A stretch of 64,000 nt of DNA from Brevibacillus reuszeri (lineage in GTDB: Bacteria; Bacillota; Bacilli; Brevibacillales; Brevibacillaceae). The stretch is from assembly GCF_001187725.1 (NCBI RefSeq), contig NZ_LGIQ01000002.1:62001-126000 (forward strand). The letters run 5' to 3'. Numbering within the stretch: position 1 is the stretch's first letter; every line of letters begins with the position of its first letter. The notes under the pieces were generated by a model. The model saw only the letters and a program-made list of their open reading frames with translations. It had not been told where the DNA came from and did not search any database. Position numbers and translations under genes: made by a program. This document shows, one piece after another, positions 44,468 through 53,382 of the stretch.

Positions 44468-45556
44468 TTAGTAACGAACTTCCTTCAAGAACGCGATACC
44501 CATTTTCACATTGGCGGAATAGTTCATGAAGTTTTGCTCCGTATTATGATCGAAGTAACGATATACTTCTTGCTTGTATTTTTTGGTAGTATCGTTAGGG
44601 TCTACGTCTACGATCAACTCATCGAGATGCAGGATGTTGTTTTTAGATACAGCAATACACTGATCAAAACTGCCACGGTATCCATCGTAACCGTGTACAA
44701 CGTAGACAGGGCTCAGATGGTAGCGACGTGTCCAGGCAGAAGCATTAAAGCCTTGTGGCTCCAGAAGCAATCCCGTATCTCCCAGCTTACTGTCTACATA
44801 TGCCTTTCCAGGCTGTGGTGCTTGGGTAATAAAGGCAGGGTAGTGCTTCTGGAAGCGAATGCCCGATTTGGTTGCAAGCATTTGCAAGGAGTTGTTTCCA
44901 AACGAAGTGTATTGACCATAATCATGAGAGGAAATAGGAAGCGTTGGCTCGGGAGCAACGGCTCCTGCAGTTAGCATGATATTACCGCCGACATCATCCA
45001 TATTGTATTTAAAAGGCTTCAATGCCCCAACATACAAAAAGCTTTTGCGATAATCTTCAAAGTGGACAGCTGGATCGCCCACTGCTACCAAGGCGATTCG
45101 ATTATTCATAACATTCATGTACAAGTAAACAGGTTTGTTGATGTCGCGGTCGGTAGGCTTGCCATTGACGACAAATTTTTCATCTGCCCACTCGAAATTT
45201 ACAGGGTGTCCTTCTGTAGCAAAGGTTTTAGCAGTAGGGCTGTATTCTTCAAGTACTTGCACAGTCAAAGAGCTGTGCTCTTTTAGGTTGGTAAATCCAG
45301 GATTTACAAATTTTACATAGAAATCTTTCTTCACGTTATTGATGTTGGTGCTTCCTTTGAGCACAAGCTCAGAGGTTTTACCACTTGTAGAATCTTTTTT
45401 GGTAAGTTCAGTCATGACCGTCCATGTGGATTTCTCTTGGGTCTCACCTGCTGCTGCGTTATGAGTGTAGGCAGTAATCTGTTCAATTTCAGTTTTGATG
45501 GTGTCGAGCAATTCCTTTGAAGTCGTGATTTTTTCAATATATTTAAAATTGGCCAT
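44468..45556 (-). CDS. Baseplate/fibre-associated protein, paralogue of the upstream gene (362 aa)
   Basis: The C-terminal about 230 residues align closely with the end of the 605-residue protein encoded just upstream: NRIALVAVGDP, SFLYVGALKPF, YTSFGNNSLQMLATKSGIRFQKHYPAFITQ, WTRRYHLSPVYVVHGYDGYRG, LDELIVDVDP and a final AFLKEVRY. The shared core is beta-rich and unassigned. The N-terminal 45 residues begin MANFKYIEKITTSKELLDTI, a short helical head like that of the paralogue. An AAAGGAGG site precedes it. The pair probably arose by duplication and both may decorate the tail tip; no enzymatic residues stand out. Confidence 0.5.
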   Translation of the reverse strand: MANFKYIEKITTSKELLDTIKTEIEQITAYTHNAAAGETQEKSTWTVMTELTKKDSTSGKTSELVLKGSTNINNVKKDFYVKFVNPGFTNLKEHSSLTVQVLEEYSPTAKTFATEGHPVNFEWADEKFVVNGKPTDRDINKPVYLYMNVMNNRIALVAVGDPAVHFEDYRKSFLYVGALKPFKYNMDDVGGNIMLTAGAVAPEPTLPISSHDYGQYTSFGNNSLQMLATKSGIRFQKHYPAFITQAPQPGKAYVDSKLGDTGLLLEPQGFNASAWTRRYHLSPVYVVHGYDGYRGSFDQCIAVSKNNILHLDELIVDVDPNDTTKKYKQEVYRYFDHNTEQNFMNYSANVKMGIAFLKEVRY

Positions 45557-45571
45557 GAGAGAGTTCCTCCT

Positions 45572-47389
45572 TTAATATACTTCTTTCAGGATAGCGATGG
45601 TTGAATCAGTGGGATTAGGGGAGTACTTGAAGAAGTTGACGGGGGTATTGGTTTTGAAGAATTTATAAACCTCTGTCCAGTTTCCAGCTTCCGGATTTTG
45701 TGGATCCTTTGGCTCTTCGGTATCTACTACAAGCTCGTCCTTGTTAATCAGGTTATGATCTTCGATAGCGACGACACTGTCGAGGTATCCACGATAGCCT
45801 TCGAACTGATGCACAAGATAAATGGGAGAGGCGTGGTAGCGCTTTGTCCATTTAGACATTTGGAATCCATTTTTCTCTAGAACCATCTTGGACAGTTCAG
45901 GTGGGATAGTACCTACACCACTGTAATTAGGGAGCTGTGTAATAAAGGCGGGATAATAAGCTTGGAAATAGACGGAGCTTCGGGTTTGCAGCATGGAGAA
46001 GGAATACATGCCGTTAGAGGTATAGCGGCCCCAGCCAGAATAGGTTTGATTGCTGTCTTGCTTGATGTCGGAAGGGAGGAATCCTGATTTTTCTTTTGTT
46101 AGGTCACCCATGCCAACCGTAATACCGAAATTGCCCTTTTGATCATAATCAGCGAATGGAATTGTCTTTCCGATATAGGCAAAGCTGTTGTAGTAGGCAT
46201 CCATATCAGGGGAGGGATCTCCGACAATGACAATCGCTACACGATCATTGCTGACAGAGATGTTGTACTCGACCCAGTAATCGGGACGGCGCTTTTTATT
46301 CGGGACCCAGGAAACTACAGAATCTGCTCCATAAAAGAAGTGAGAAGGGGGACTTTTGATTTCTACCTTTTCATCGTAATCGAGTGCCCATGCCTCTTGA
46401 GGGGGATTGTATTTATTCTCTTCATCCGGATTGTTCCACTTTCGATATTGGAGCTCTGCTTCCTTTTGGTTGATAATATTGGGTACTTTACCGTGGATGA
46501 CGGTACGAATGTCGCAAGCTCGTGAATACGTATCAGCTGAGGAGCCGGAGGGGTTTTTTCCGGTAAATTCTTTGCCATAGTACACATCTACGTAGTTGTA
46601 TTGACCTGTAGGGTGCTTTAGCATGACGTAATATACATTAGAAGCTTCGCCTGTTGGGACATCCGGAACCGTTTTTAGCACGACAGTTCGGTCGTAGAAG
46701 TGGACGGGATTGGCGGTGTATTTGACCATTCCAAATGTGTAAGGGGAAGCATTTACGTAAGTCCAGTAGCTACTCGCTGACCCATAGTAATAAACGGTCC
46801 ATTGCTTTTTTTCTATGAGGTCATTCCAGTCTGAGGGCAGTTGGGTGATGAGCCGATACTCATTCCACTCTGAACTGGGAGTGAAGGTTACCCCATCCAG
46901 TTCATATTTACCTTGCTGCAATACATAGCACTTCTTCCCAACTGTATTGGTAGGATCATCTTCGTTTACGTTTACTACCAGAAGCCCAGGTACGGAGAGT
47001 GTAATCTCATTGCCTTCCTCATCGGTATAAACAAATTCGTTCACTTGAATTTTCTTCCCGGTTTTTGTATTGCCGTATCCATTCGTTTCATAAATGTATC
47101 CGTCTTTATCAACAAGGGGGGTTCCAGCACTAACAGCCTTCAAATCTCGCAAATCAGGTAGCTTGTACACCTGATAGGTCTTCCCATCTGTATGCTTGTA
47201 GGTACCTTGCGTATTTGCCACGGAGTTTTTTGTATAAGTAACCCACTTGTCTTCATTGACTTCAAATACTTTTTCCCAGCGGTTCGTGGTATCCGGGATT
47301 TTGGCGTTTGCGATTTCATCTGCCAGCTTATTGATGAGCACATCAGCTGTAACCTCGCCCTCAATCCAGGCTACTTTTTTACTTGGCAT
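45572..47389 (-). CDS. Baseplate/fibre-associated protein (605 aa)
   Basis: No named family is recognised. It is a long beta-rich protein with a helical N-terminal head (WIEGEVTADVLINKLADEIANAKIP), a central part with many Tyr/Trp strands, and a C-terminal about 230 residues shared with the 362-residue downstream gene (VAIVIVGDPSPDMDAYYNSFAYIGK, YTSNGMYSFSMLQTRSSVYFQAYYPAFITQ, WTKRYHASPIYLVHQFEGYRG). It lies 13 bases behind the small 141-residue gene with an AAAGGAGG site. Its place between the hub and the large adhesins suggests a baseplate or fibre-adaptor role. Confidence 0.5.
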   Translation of the reverse strand: MPSKKVAWIEGEVTADVLINKLADEIANAKIPDTTNRWEKVFEVNEDKWVTYTKNSVANTQGTYKHTDGKTYQVYKLPDLRDLKAVSAGTPLVDKDGYIYETNGYGNTKTGKKIQVNEFVYTDEEGNEITLSVPGLLVVNVNEDDPTNTVGKKCYVLQQGKYELDGVTFTPSSEWNEYRLITQLPSDWNDLIEKKQWTVYYYGSASSYWTYVNASPYTFGMVKYTANPVHFYDRTVVLKTVPDVPTGEASNVYYVMLKHPTGQYNYVDVYYGKEFTGKNPSGSSADTYSRACDIRTVIHGKVPNIINQKEAELQYRKWNNPDEENKYNPPQEAWALDYDEKVEIKSPPSHFFYGADSVVSWVPNKKRRPDYWVEYNISVSNDRVAIVIVGDPSPDMDAYYNSFAYIGKTIPFADYDQKGNFGITVGMGDLTKEKSGFLPSDIKQDSNQTYSGWGRYTSNGMYSFSMLQTRSSVYFQAYYPAFITQLPNYSGVGTIPPELSKMVLEKNGFQMSKWTKRYHASPIYLVHQFEGYRGYLDSVVAIEDHNLINKDELVVDTEEPKDPQNPEAGNWTEVYKFFKTNTPVNFFKYSPNPTDSTIAILKEVY

Positions 47390-47402
47390 CCGTACGCCTC
47401 CT

Positions 47403-47828
47403 TTACAGTTTTTTGCGTAAAAATTTTACATTGTACCAAACCTTTTTTTCGGTACCAGTAATGTTGTGGAAGTCAAAGCGTACCTGCGCATTGGGCTTTA
47501 ACGGATACACAATCCCAAAGCTGTTACCCATCGAGACCGATTCAGGGAGCTCTTTTGTATAAATCGTCTCGCAAACCTTCACACCATCCAGGCTAAGCTC
47601 CCAGTAATCACCGATGCAGTAGTTACTGGATGCAAAGGCAACCGATAAAAATTCTGTAGGGTAGGGAAGGGTGTAGGTATCGGAAAAAACCTGTTTGGAT
47701 GCGGTAACGTCCAGCATTCTTCCGCGAATGAATGGTTCTGTGAACTTTGAAAAATGGGGGTAGGGGAGCTCTCGGACTTTATCAATCACACCGCCCCCCG
47801 AATAGACAACGGAGAATCCCACGTTCAC
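47403..47828 (-). CDS. Small baseplate-associated protein (141 aa)
   Basis: A 141-residue beta-rich protein with a GTG start directly behind the upstream TAA and GCGAGG as site. The sequence (VVYSGGGVIDKVRELPYPHF, DTYTLPYPTEFLSVAFASSNYCIGDYWELSLDGVKVCETI, QVRFDFHNITGTEKKVWYNVKFLRKKL) suggests a beta-sandwich such as a carbohydrate-binding or fibre-connector domain. No family is recognised. It is in the operon between the hub and the fibres. A GTCTACTCTA motif lies about 60 bases upstream inside the preceding gene. Confidence 0.5.
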   Translation of the reverse strand: MNVGFSVVYSGGGVIDKVRELPYPHFSKFTEPFIRGRMLDVTASKQVFSDTYTLPYPTEFLSVAFASSNYCIGDYWELSLDGVKVCETIYTKELPESVSMGNSFGIVYPLKPNAQVRFDFHNITGTEKKVWYNVKFLRKKL

Positions 47829-48248
47829 TTACCTCGCTTTCTCTATCAGATGAACATCTGTTCCAGTTAAGAGCCCCTTCGTATCATAGAGTAGACGGAT
47901 TAGGTAAGATCCTACCGTTTTTCCATCAGAAGAATATCCAGCTGCAGCAATGGAGGTTAATCGCCAGAGTGAGTAATACTCCCAGTCGGGGTGATCGGTA
48001 TCTACATCCAAAGGAAACGTGGAGATGTCTGTAGAGCCGAAGGTGAGGGAAATATCTAGCATGTATCCCGATTCGTAAAATAATTTAATGCCTGTCACCT
48101 TTTCTGAATCAAGGGGGTGGTCACGAATCAAGCGTATAGATGGCTCCTCGGCAAACGGATTACCTACCGTAAAACTGGTACGCTGTACTTCATCGCGAAT
48201 TAAATCGAGGATGGGATAGATCAAGTAATCATTTGCTATTCCTGCCAC
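47829..48248 (-). CDS. Small tail protein next to the hub (139 aa)
   Basis: A 139-residue protein with no recognised family. The GTG start overlaps the hub gene's TAG by one base, so it is translationally coupled to the hub. The sequence starts with a helix (YLIYPILDLIRDEVQRTSF) and continues as mixed beta (GIKLFYESGYMLDISLTFGST, DWEYYSLWRLTSIAAAGYSS). Its position right behind the hub/lysin in siphovirus tail clusters usually belongs to a baseplate upper or connector protein. Base-by-base it carries a GTCTACTCTA sequence at 47887-47896, which in this frame encodes part of IRLLYD. Confidence 0.45.
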   Translation of the reverse strand: MAGIANDYLIYPILDLIRDEVQRTSFTVGNPFAEEPSIRLIRDHPLDSEKVTGIKLFYESGYMLDISLTFGSTDISTFPLDVDTDHPDWEYYSLWRLTSIAAAGYSSDGKTVGSYLIRLLYDTKGLLTGTDVHLIEKAR

Positions 48249-51200
48249 TACAGGATCGCCCCCTCATTATTGCCCCAGAAGAGGTCCAGAATTTGCATAT
48301 AGCCATTTCTCGCATCGAACATCGTACGAATCCCTTTGATCGTATAGGCTTCACGGGTGGTTGTATTCGAGTCGATAATGTAGATTCGATCGAGGACGTC
48401 AAGTGCAGGATTCCCAGGGATAGATATTTGCATGGTGCGACAAAGACGCTTGATATCAAAGAATAGGCGTTGAGCAGCTAAGCGCTTCAGTTCTTTTGTT
48501 TTTGCAAATGGAACCTTCATTACGCCTGTTCGCAATTCTCCTTTTAGCTCCATCAAAATCTCTGTGTCCACAAAATGCCCCGCGTTTTCTTCCTCATCCA
48601 GGATGACGAGATGACTGCGCCCTCTGGTAAAGTCGATGGTTTTATGGATGGTGACTAATTGATCGTGCTCGGTATAAGTAGCCACTATCGGACGCTTCAT
48701 ATCAATCTCTTCCAAACGATAAGTGCCGTAGCGATCACAGTAGGAACGGAAAGAGGTATCCTTCATAACCTCTGCTATGGCTTCGCTGACTCTGTATTTG
48801 TAAGCTTCAAAGGTACGACCTGGAGGTTCAGTGAAAGGGTTTTTCCAGCCAAGTGGGGTCAGCATGGATTCCGCTTCGACCTCCACAAATTCACCATCTT
48901 TATCTGGTACGGCTTTAATCACCTTGCCGGTTGCCTGAGTCGCATGTGTATAGCTTGTCTCTTGAACGATTGCATATGGGTAGAAGATGTCTTGGGGATT
49001 GCTGCGCCATCCATACATACCAGCGTGAGCGATCAAGTCCTGGACGATGGAGGATTTAAGAAATGGGGACGGGGGAACAGGCTCTGTCAAAACCGGTGCG
49101 GTATCCTCCCATTCTGGGATGGAGTCGAACTCGGTACTTGCTCGGTATTGCTGATAGATGCTCCATACACTGTTATACCAATTTGTATCCGATGCCCACT
49201 GATACGCTCCTTTATCACCGCCTTGCCAAAAATAACGGACATCGTTTACAGATGAGAAGCGCCAGCCTCTGCTTGCCATGGCCTCTCGATAGCGGACGGC
49301 TCCTCGATAGAGCTGTCGTTCGATCCCTTGATACTGAGGATCGCATTTTTGTTTGTCATAGCAGCCGTAGCCTAGAATAAAGTCGCCGGGGGGAAGACCT
49401 TGACCGAGCGTTCCCATTTTAGTTTCATGCTGGGCGATGGCCAACAAGAATTTGTAATCGAGCTCTGGTCCTTGCAGCTTGCACTGCTTTTTCGCCATTG
49501 CAACGATCTTGTCACGCCTGGACAATGCAGGGAAAGCACTCGTATCATGGGGCTCACGATGACCAACGTTTTTCGGGTACTGCTTGTTTTCCGTCAAGGT
49601 TTTGTTCAAGATCTTTTTATACATATCTCGGCAGTAAATGGTCATTGTCGATTCTTCACCATTTAAATCCAGTCGATCTATGAGTCCGGTAAATACCCGC
49701 ATTAAATTAAGGCCATAGCCCATGAAAATCCGAACGGGTGTATTTTCTGAGAGAACGCCGACATGGAAGCCATTCACGAAGTATGACCAGGGGGTCTCTT
49801 TGTAGGTCTCAGGAAAATAAAACGGATTATAATCTGGGCTATAGTAGCCGCCAGGGTTTGAAATCGTAATTCGTGCTTCGCAGGAGTCCATTTCAAACTG
49901 GTCGTTTAGTTCGATGTAGGTAATGTTATCCAGTGTGAGGGTGTCCATATAAACGAATTTTCCGACCTGCAGGGATACTTTATGAGGCTGACCAGCCATA
50001 AAGGTACTGGTGATGTCTCTTTCCTCAAAAAATTGACGTTGCTCGGTTGGGTCCATTTTATCTTTATTTCCGTACAAATCAGGTCGACCTTGTAATTCTT
50101 TTATTTCGATATATTGGAGAGAGAAATGCTTGACTTGCTTTCCATTCCAAAATAATTCAATTCTAATCTCTGTTTCGCCATTTGGAAAAGGGATATTGCG
50201 GACTTCTACCTTATCCGTACTAGTGAATTTGTTTAGCTTCACTTGCAGGCTGCCATTGAATAAGACGCGAAGCTCTCCTGCTCCCTCACCAAAATCGGTT
50301 GAAAAGCCCATGCTGAATATTCCTGGATGGACCGAGGTTAATTTCAGGTTAAAGCCGGTAGTGACAGTAGGGGAGGGGAACAAGCCAGTCTTGTACCCAT
50401 TTGGATCAAAGGTAAAGGCTAGATTGCTATTCTCTGTCGAGCTTCTCTCAATCATTGACAGCTTCTTGGTCAACTCATCTACTTTGTAAACCGATTTGTT
50501 GTACCATGTTCGATCGGTAAACTCTTCGCGAAAAAGTGTTGCGCCTGGTGTTCCAACAAAGGTAGAGTCAGTCACAACCCCCGAACCAGTATTGGTAGAG
50601 GCGGCGAACATTTGCTTTGTCCCATTCATGTAGGGGTATGGATTGAGAACAGCGTTTCCCTTCCAAACCTCAAAATGTAAGTGAGCTCCTTTTCCTTTCG
50701 AGCGGGGAGAATTGGGATCATCATACGTACCCATGATAGAAACGCCAGCAGATTGGACATCACCTGTATTTCCGCTTTTTCCAATAATGGTACCTTGCGA
50801 AATATTATCGCCTGTATTGACGTAGATTTCACTCATATGGGCATATCTCGTCCATACGCCATCGTCATGTTGAATTTCTACGTAGTAGCCATAGCTTGTG
50901 TACTTTTCAGTCATCCTCACTTTTCTTACTTTTCCTGCCCAAGAAGCTTTAATGGCAGTCCCTACCGGGCACCCAATATCAATTCCCTTGTGGTTGCGAT
51001 TGTCTCCCATATAGGCAGTAATATCTTTCATGCTTTTGCCTTCTACGGGAAAGACAAAAGGGATAGTGCTCATAGCTGTCTCGCCATTTGCAGGTGTTTG
51101 AATGATCGTGCGTGTCAGTGTCGTTTCTTGTACAGGATCATTTTTGATAAAATCGAGCTCTTCTGTTCGGCCAGGTACGAAGACGAGACGATCTATTTCC

Positions 51201-51277
51201 ACGCGACATGCAGGCTTGGATAATTCCCCTAGCTTAAGCCTTTCAGAAAGAATTCTTCGTAATTCGTTGGATATCAT
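48248..51277 (-). CDS. Tail hub/tail-associated lysin with M23 and lysozyme-like domains (1009 aa)
   Basis: A multidomain hub. Residues about 85-215 are a complete M23 endopeptidase: H96xxxD100 (NHKGIDIG), H147 (YAHMSE) and H199-L-H201 (HLHFE). A beta domain follows (about 225-400). Residues about 410-560 and 730-1009 look like the split hub domains of Tal proteins (VYMDTLTLDNITYIELNDQFEMDSCEARITISNPGG; YTEHDQLVTIHKTIDFTRG; AYTIKGIRTMF). Between them, about 590-720, is a lysozyme/glucosaminidase-like domain (LLAIAQHETKMGTLGQGLPPGDF). The protein would close the tail tip and locally cut peptide and glycan bonds of peptidoglycan. ATG 51277 has AGGAGGG upstream. Confidence 0.8.
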   Translation of the reverse strand: MISNELRRILSERLKLGELSKPACRVEIDRLVFVPGRTEELDFIKNDPVQETTLTRTIIQTPANGETAMSTIPFVFPVEGKSMKDITAYMGDNRNHKGIDIGCPVGTAIKASWAGKVRKVRMTEKYTSYGYYVEIQHDDGVWTRYAHMSEIYVNTGDNISQGTIIGKSGNTGDVQSAGVSIMGTYDDPNSPRSKGKGAHLHFEVWKGNAVLNPYPYMNGTKQMFAASTNTGSGVVTDSTFVGTPGATLFREEFTDRTWYNKSVYKVDELTKKLSMIERSSTENSNLAFTFDPNGYKTGLFPSPTVTTGFNLKLTSVHPGIFSMGFSTDFGEGAGELRVLFNGSLQVKLNKFTSTDKVEVRNIPFPNGETEIRIELFWNGKQVKHFSLQYIEIKELQGRPDLYGNKDKMDPTEQRQFFEERDITSTFMAGQPHKVSLQVGKFVYMDTLTLDNITYIELNDQFEMDSCEARITISNPGGYYSPDYNPFYFPETYKETPWSYFVNGFHVGVLSENTPVRIFMGYGLNLMRVFTGLIDRLDLNGEESTMTIYCRDMYKKILNKTLTENKQYPKNVGHREPHDTSAFPALSRRDKIVAMAKKQCKLQGPELDYKFLLAIAQHETKMGTLGQGLPPGDFILGYGCYDKQKCDPQYQGIERQLYRGAVRYREAMASRGWRFSSVNDVRYFWQGGDKGAYQWASDTNWYNSVWSIYQQYRASTEFDSIPEWEDTAPVLTEPVPPSPFLKSSIVQDLIAHAGMYGWRSNPQDIFYPYAIVQETSYTHATQATGKVIKAVPDKDGEFVEVEAESMLTPLGWKNPFTEPPGRTFEAYKYRVSEAIAEVMKDTSFRSYCDRYGTYRLEEIDMKRPIVATYTEHDQLVTIHKTIDFTRGRSHLVILDEEENAGHFVDTEILMELKGELRTGVMKVPFAKTKELKRLAAQRLFFDIKRLCRTMQISIPGNPALDVLDRIYIIDSNTTTREAYTIKGIRTMFDARNGYMQILDLFWGNNEGAIL

Positions 51278-51291
51278 CTGCTAACACCCTC

Positions 51292-52710
51292 CTACTTAAA
51301 TCGTTCCAAAGACCATTGACGAAAGCGATTCAAAAAGGAGACAGCCTGTGCGCGTGTGAGGAGTGAATAGGGCATGAACCATCTCTCACTGTCATCAGAG
51401 TTGGAGGGAGACACTTCATACATATTGTTCACGACAGCTGCTCCATCGACGAGGTTTTTGATCTCAATTCCTTCCACCAAATAGTCTTCGTTATTGCCAA
51501 AACGCTCGTCTTCCAGTGAGAGAACAGAAGGAGCCCACCATGATGGAGTACTTCCTGTAAGTCCCCCATTCAGGGCAATTTTTTCCCCGGTGTTGCTGTT
51601 GTACATGTACTTATCACGTCCGACATCCTGAAAACGCAAGCTTGCTTCCTTGTTATAAAAGAACGTTACTTCTTTCCCTGCTGCTACAGGTATGTTGAAC
51701 AATACAGTATGGTCATCAAATTCTTGATAATCTGCTTTTTTCAAGGTTTTTCCGTCCACTTTTACTACTAACAGCTGCTTACCCGCTGGATACGTTCCAT
51801 TCAATCGAAACACCCGTTGACCTTCATAGGTTGTGTGGGATTCTTCTAAAAGATTCGTAGGTGATTTGGAATCGGTAAAACGTTGATAAAAGGAACGGCG
51901 AAGCCTGTCTATGAGTACACAAGCTTCTGCCCGATTAATGTAAGCATTGGGAAAGAAGCGGTCGTTTCTCCAAACTCCTTGACTTTTTACTGAAAAATAT
52001 CCTCCTCTCATGAACAATGCGCCATTTTCATAGCTGTTGTAAATGAATCGAACCTGTACACCGTTCAAATTATATGGGAGATAGATGGTTGCACTTGGAG
52101 CAGGGCTTACGATATACACATCTTGTTTAAGACCGATGTATTTGCGCGCCAGCTCTTGACCGGAGGCAGACTTCCATTCTTCCTCGGGAATATCAATTCG
52201 ATTCAAAGAACGTCCATAGGCGTATAAATACTCGTTGTACTGACGGCTGAAGGGATTGTAATAATAAGTTCTTCCATTATCCAGAGCCTTGCTTGGATAG
52301 GCGAAGGAAGAAGAGTTGGAGGGAATAGGCTTTCCAAAGCGGTCAACAGCAGGCTTTCCATAGCTTGAAAAGGCAACTACTGAATTGGGGGAAGGAGCAT
52401 GGTACAGTTCAATGTCTGTCTTGGTTGAATCTGTTTTATTTGGACGGAGCTCTCTATAAAGTGTTTGCGTTCCGTCTATAAAAACAAAGAGAGGGTTCTC
52501 TGCACTTGGTGCAAGTTTGGTCTGAAGTGTAAAAACTTTTTGTCCATTAGAAGCCTTTTGTTCTTCAAACAAATAAGGAGCATTACTTTCAAAAGTACCG
52601 TAAGCGATCCCTTGAATAAAAGGCTCACCGTCTGCCATCAAATAATTGCTTGCTTCATGTACTTCATTAAAAAACCAATCTTTTTCACTGACATCAACCC
52701 AACTAATCAT
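51292..52710 (-). CDS. Tail-tip protein built on interrupted SLH domains (472 aa)
   Basis: The protein starts with the first half of an S-layer homology motif (SWVDVSEKDWFFNEVHEASNYLM), and the matching second half (FFPNAYINRAEACVLIDRLRRSF) comes only about 240 residues later; a second split pair (LRFQDVGRDKYMY...WWAPSVLSLE and FMPYSLLTRAQAVSFLNRFRQW) ends the protein. The inserts are beta-rich with repeats of the kind GxxVFxLxxxxxP...LLVxVDGxxL. It follows the SLH-bearing distal tail protein and precedes the hub, so it should sit at the tip. SLH domains normally bind pyruvylated wall polymers. ATG 52710 fits GAGGTG; a GTG nine bases earlier is too close. Confidence 0.65.
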   Translation of the reverse strand: MISWVDVSEKDWFFNEVHEASNYLMADGEPFIQGIAYGTFESNAPYLFEEQKASNGQKVFTLQTKLAPSAENPLFVFIDGTQTLYRELRPNKTDSTKTDIELYHAPSPNSVVAFSSYGKPAVDRFGKPIPSNSSSFAYPSKALDNGRTYYYNPFSRQYNEYLYAYGRSLNRIDIPEEEWKSASGQELARKYIGLKQDVYIVSPAPSATIYLPYNLNGVQVRFIYNSYENGALFMRGGYFSVKSQGVWRNDRFFPNAYINRAEACVLIDRLRRSFYQRFTDSKSPTNLLEESHTTYEGQRVFRLNGTYPAGKQLLVVKVDGKTLKKADYQEFDDHTVLFNIPVAAGKEVTFFYNKEASLRFQDVGRDKYMYNSNTGEKIALNGGLTGSTPSWWAPSVLSLEDERFGNNEDYLVEGIEIKNLVDGAAVVNNMYEVSPSNSDDSERWFMPYSLLTRAQAVSFLNRFRQWSLERFK

Positions 52711-52728
52711 TTTCATCACCTCATCATA

Positions 52729-52738
52729 TAGAGTAGAC
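52729..52738 (-). promoter_or_regulatory. GTCTAYYCTA motif upstream of tail-tip unit
   Basis: GTCTACTCTA on the minus strand, directly behind the T-run of the terminator at 52739-52767 and only 19 bases before the ATG at 52710. The tight terminator-then-motif arrangement argues that transcription restarts here. Confidence 0.6.
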
Positions 52739-52767
52739 AGAAAAAAGGAATAGCCATAGCTATTCCC
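52739..52767 (-). terminator. Terminator behind the distal tail gene
   Basis: Minus-strand GGAATAGC-TAT-GGCTATTCC followed by TTTTTT. The left arm covers the stop codon of the upstream gene. Confidence 0.8.
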
Positions 52768-53371
52768 GGATCATTCGCTCTACTAACCGCCTGGTACGAT
52801 TCAAGAAGGTAACAAATTCGGCACGTGTTACAAAATCGTTTGGGCGGAAATAAATGACGGGTTTCCCATCGCGTGTGATGATTGTAATGAGTCCGAGGTG
52901 GGCCATCTCCTCAATATTCTTTTGTGCCCAATGCCCTTCTATATCTTGAAAGTGAAAGCGAGATTCGCGCTCAATGGAATCCTTTTTTACAAGAATCAGA
53001 TTGACGGTGACGCTGTAGCGGCGGCCTGCTTCTTGTACAGTGGGTTTTATTGCTTCTGCACTCCCTAAATAAATACTTCCTTTTTCATCGTAAAACTTAT
53101 GAGTCCAGCCAGCGTAGCTCAAATAGTCATTATACGAATGCTTGTCTGGGAAAAGCAGTGTCAATGTGCATTTGTAGCTACTAAATCCGGAGTGGTGAAT
53201 GTGTGCGGGAGCATTAATCATTTTGATCTCGCGCAAGGAGGGCTGTGGGCTGGGGGGAGTATAGGGGTTAATGATTCGAGCTTTTACTTCAGTAAAATTA
53301 AAACCGGTATCAATGAATAGCTTCTTTGGGTAACGCTGATTAGCTGTTCCAAAGGCGTACTGTTGAGACAT
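52760..53371 (-). CDS. Distal tail (Dit-like) protein fused to an SLH domain (203 aa)
   Basis: By order (directly behind the tape measure, before the hub) this is the distal tail protein. Residues about 1-130 are beta-rich (IKMINAPAHIHHSGFSSYKCTLTLLFPDKHSYNDYL, GRRYSVTVNLILVKKD) and resemble the baseplate ring domain of Dit/gp17.1-type proteins. Residues about 138-200 form a textbook SLH domain (FQDIEGHWAQKNIEEMAHLGLI...FRPNDFVTRAEFVTFLNRTRR). If the ring is hexameric as in other siphovirus tails, the tip would display six SLH domains. Fusion of Dit and SLH is unusual. AAGGAGG precedes the ATG. Confidence 0.75.
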   Translation of the reverse strand: MSQQYAFGTANQRYPKKLFIDTGFNFTEVKARIINPYTPPSPQPSLREIKMINAPAHIHHSGFSSYKCTLTLLFPDKHSYNDYLSYAGWTHKFYDEKGSIYLGSAEAIKPTVQEAGRRYSVTVNLILVKKDSIERESRFHFQDIEGHWAQKNIEEMAHLGLITIITRDGKPVIYFRPNDFVTRAEFVTFLNRTRRLVERMIRE

Positions 53372-53382
53372 GAGGTACCTCC

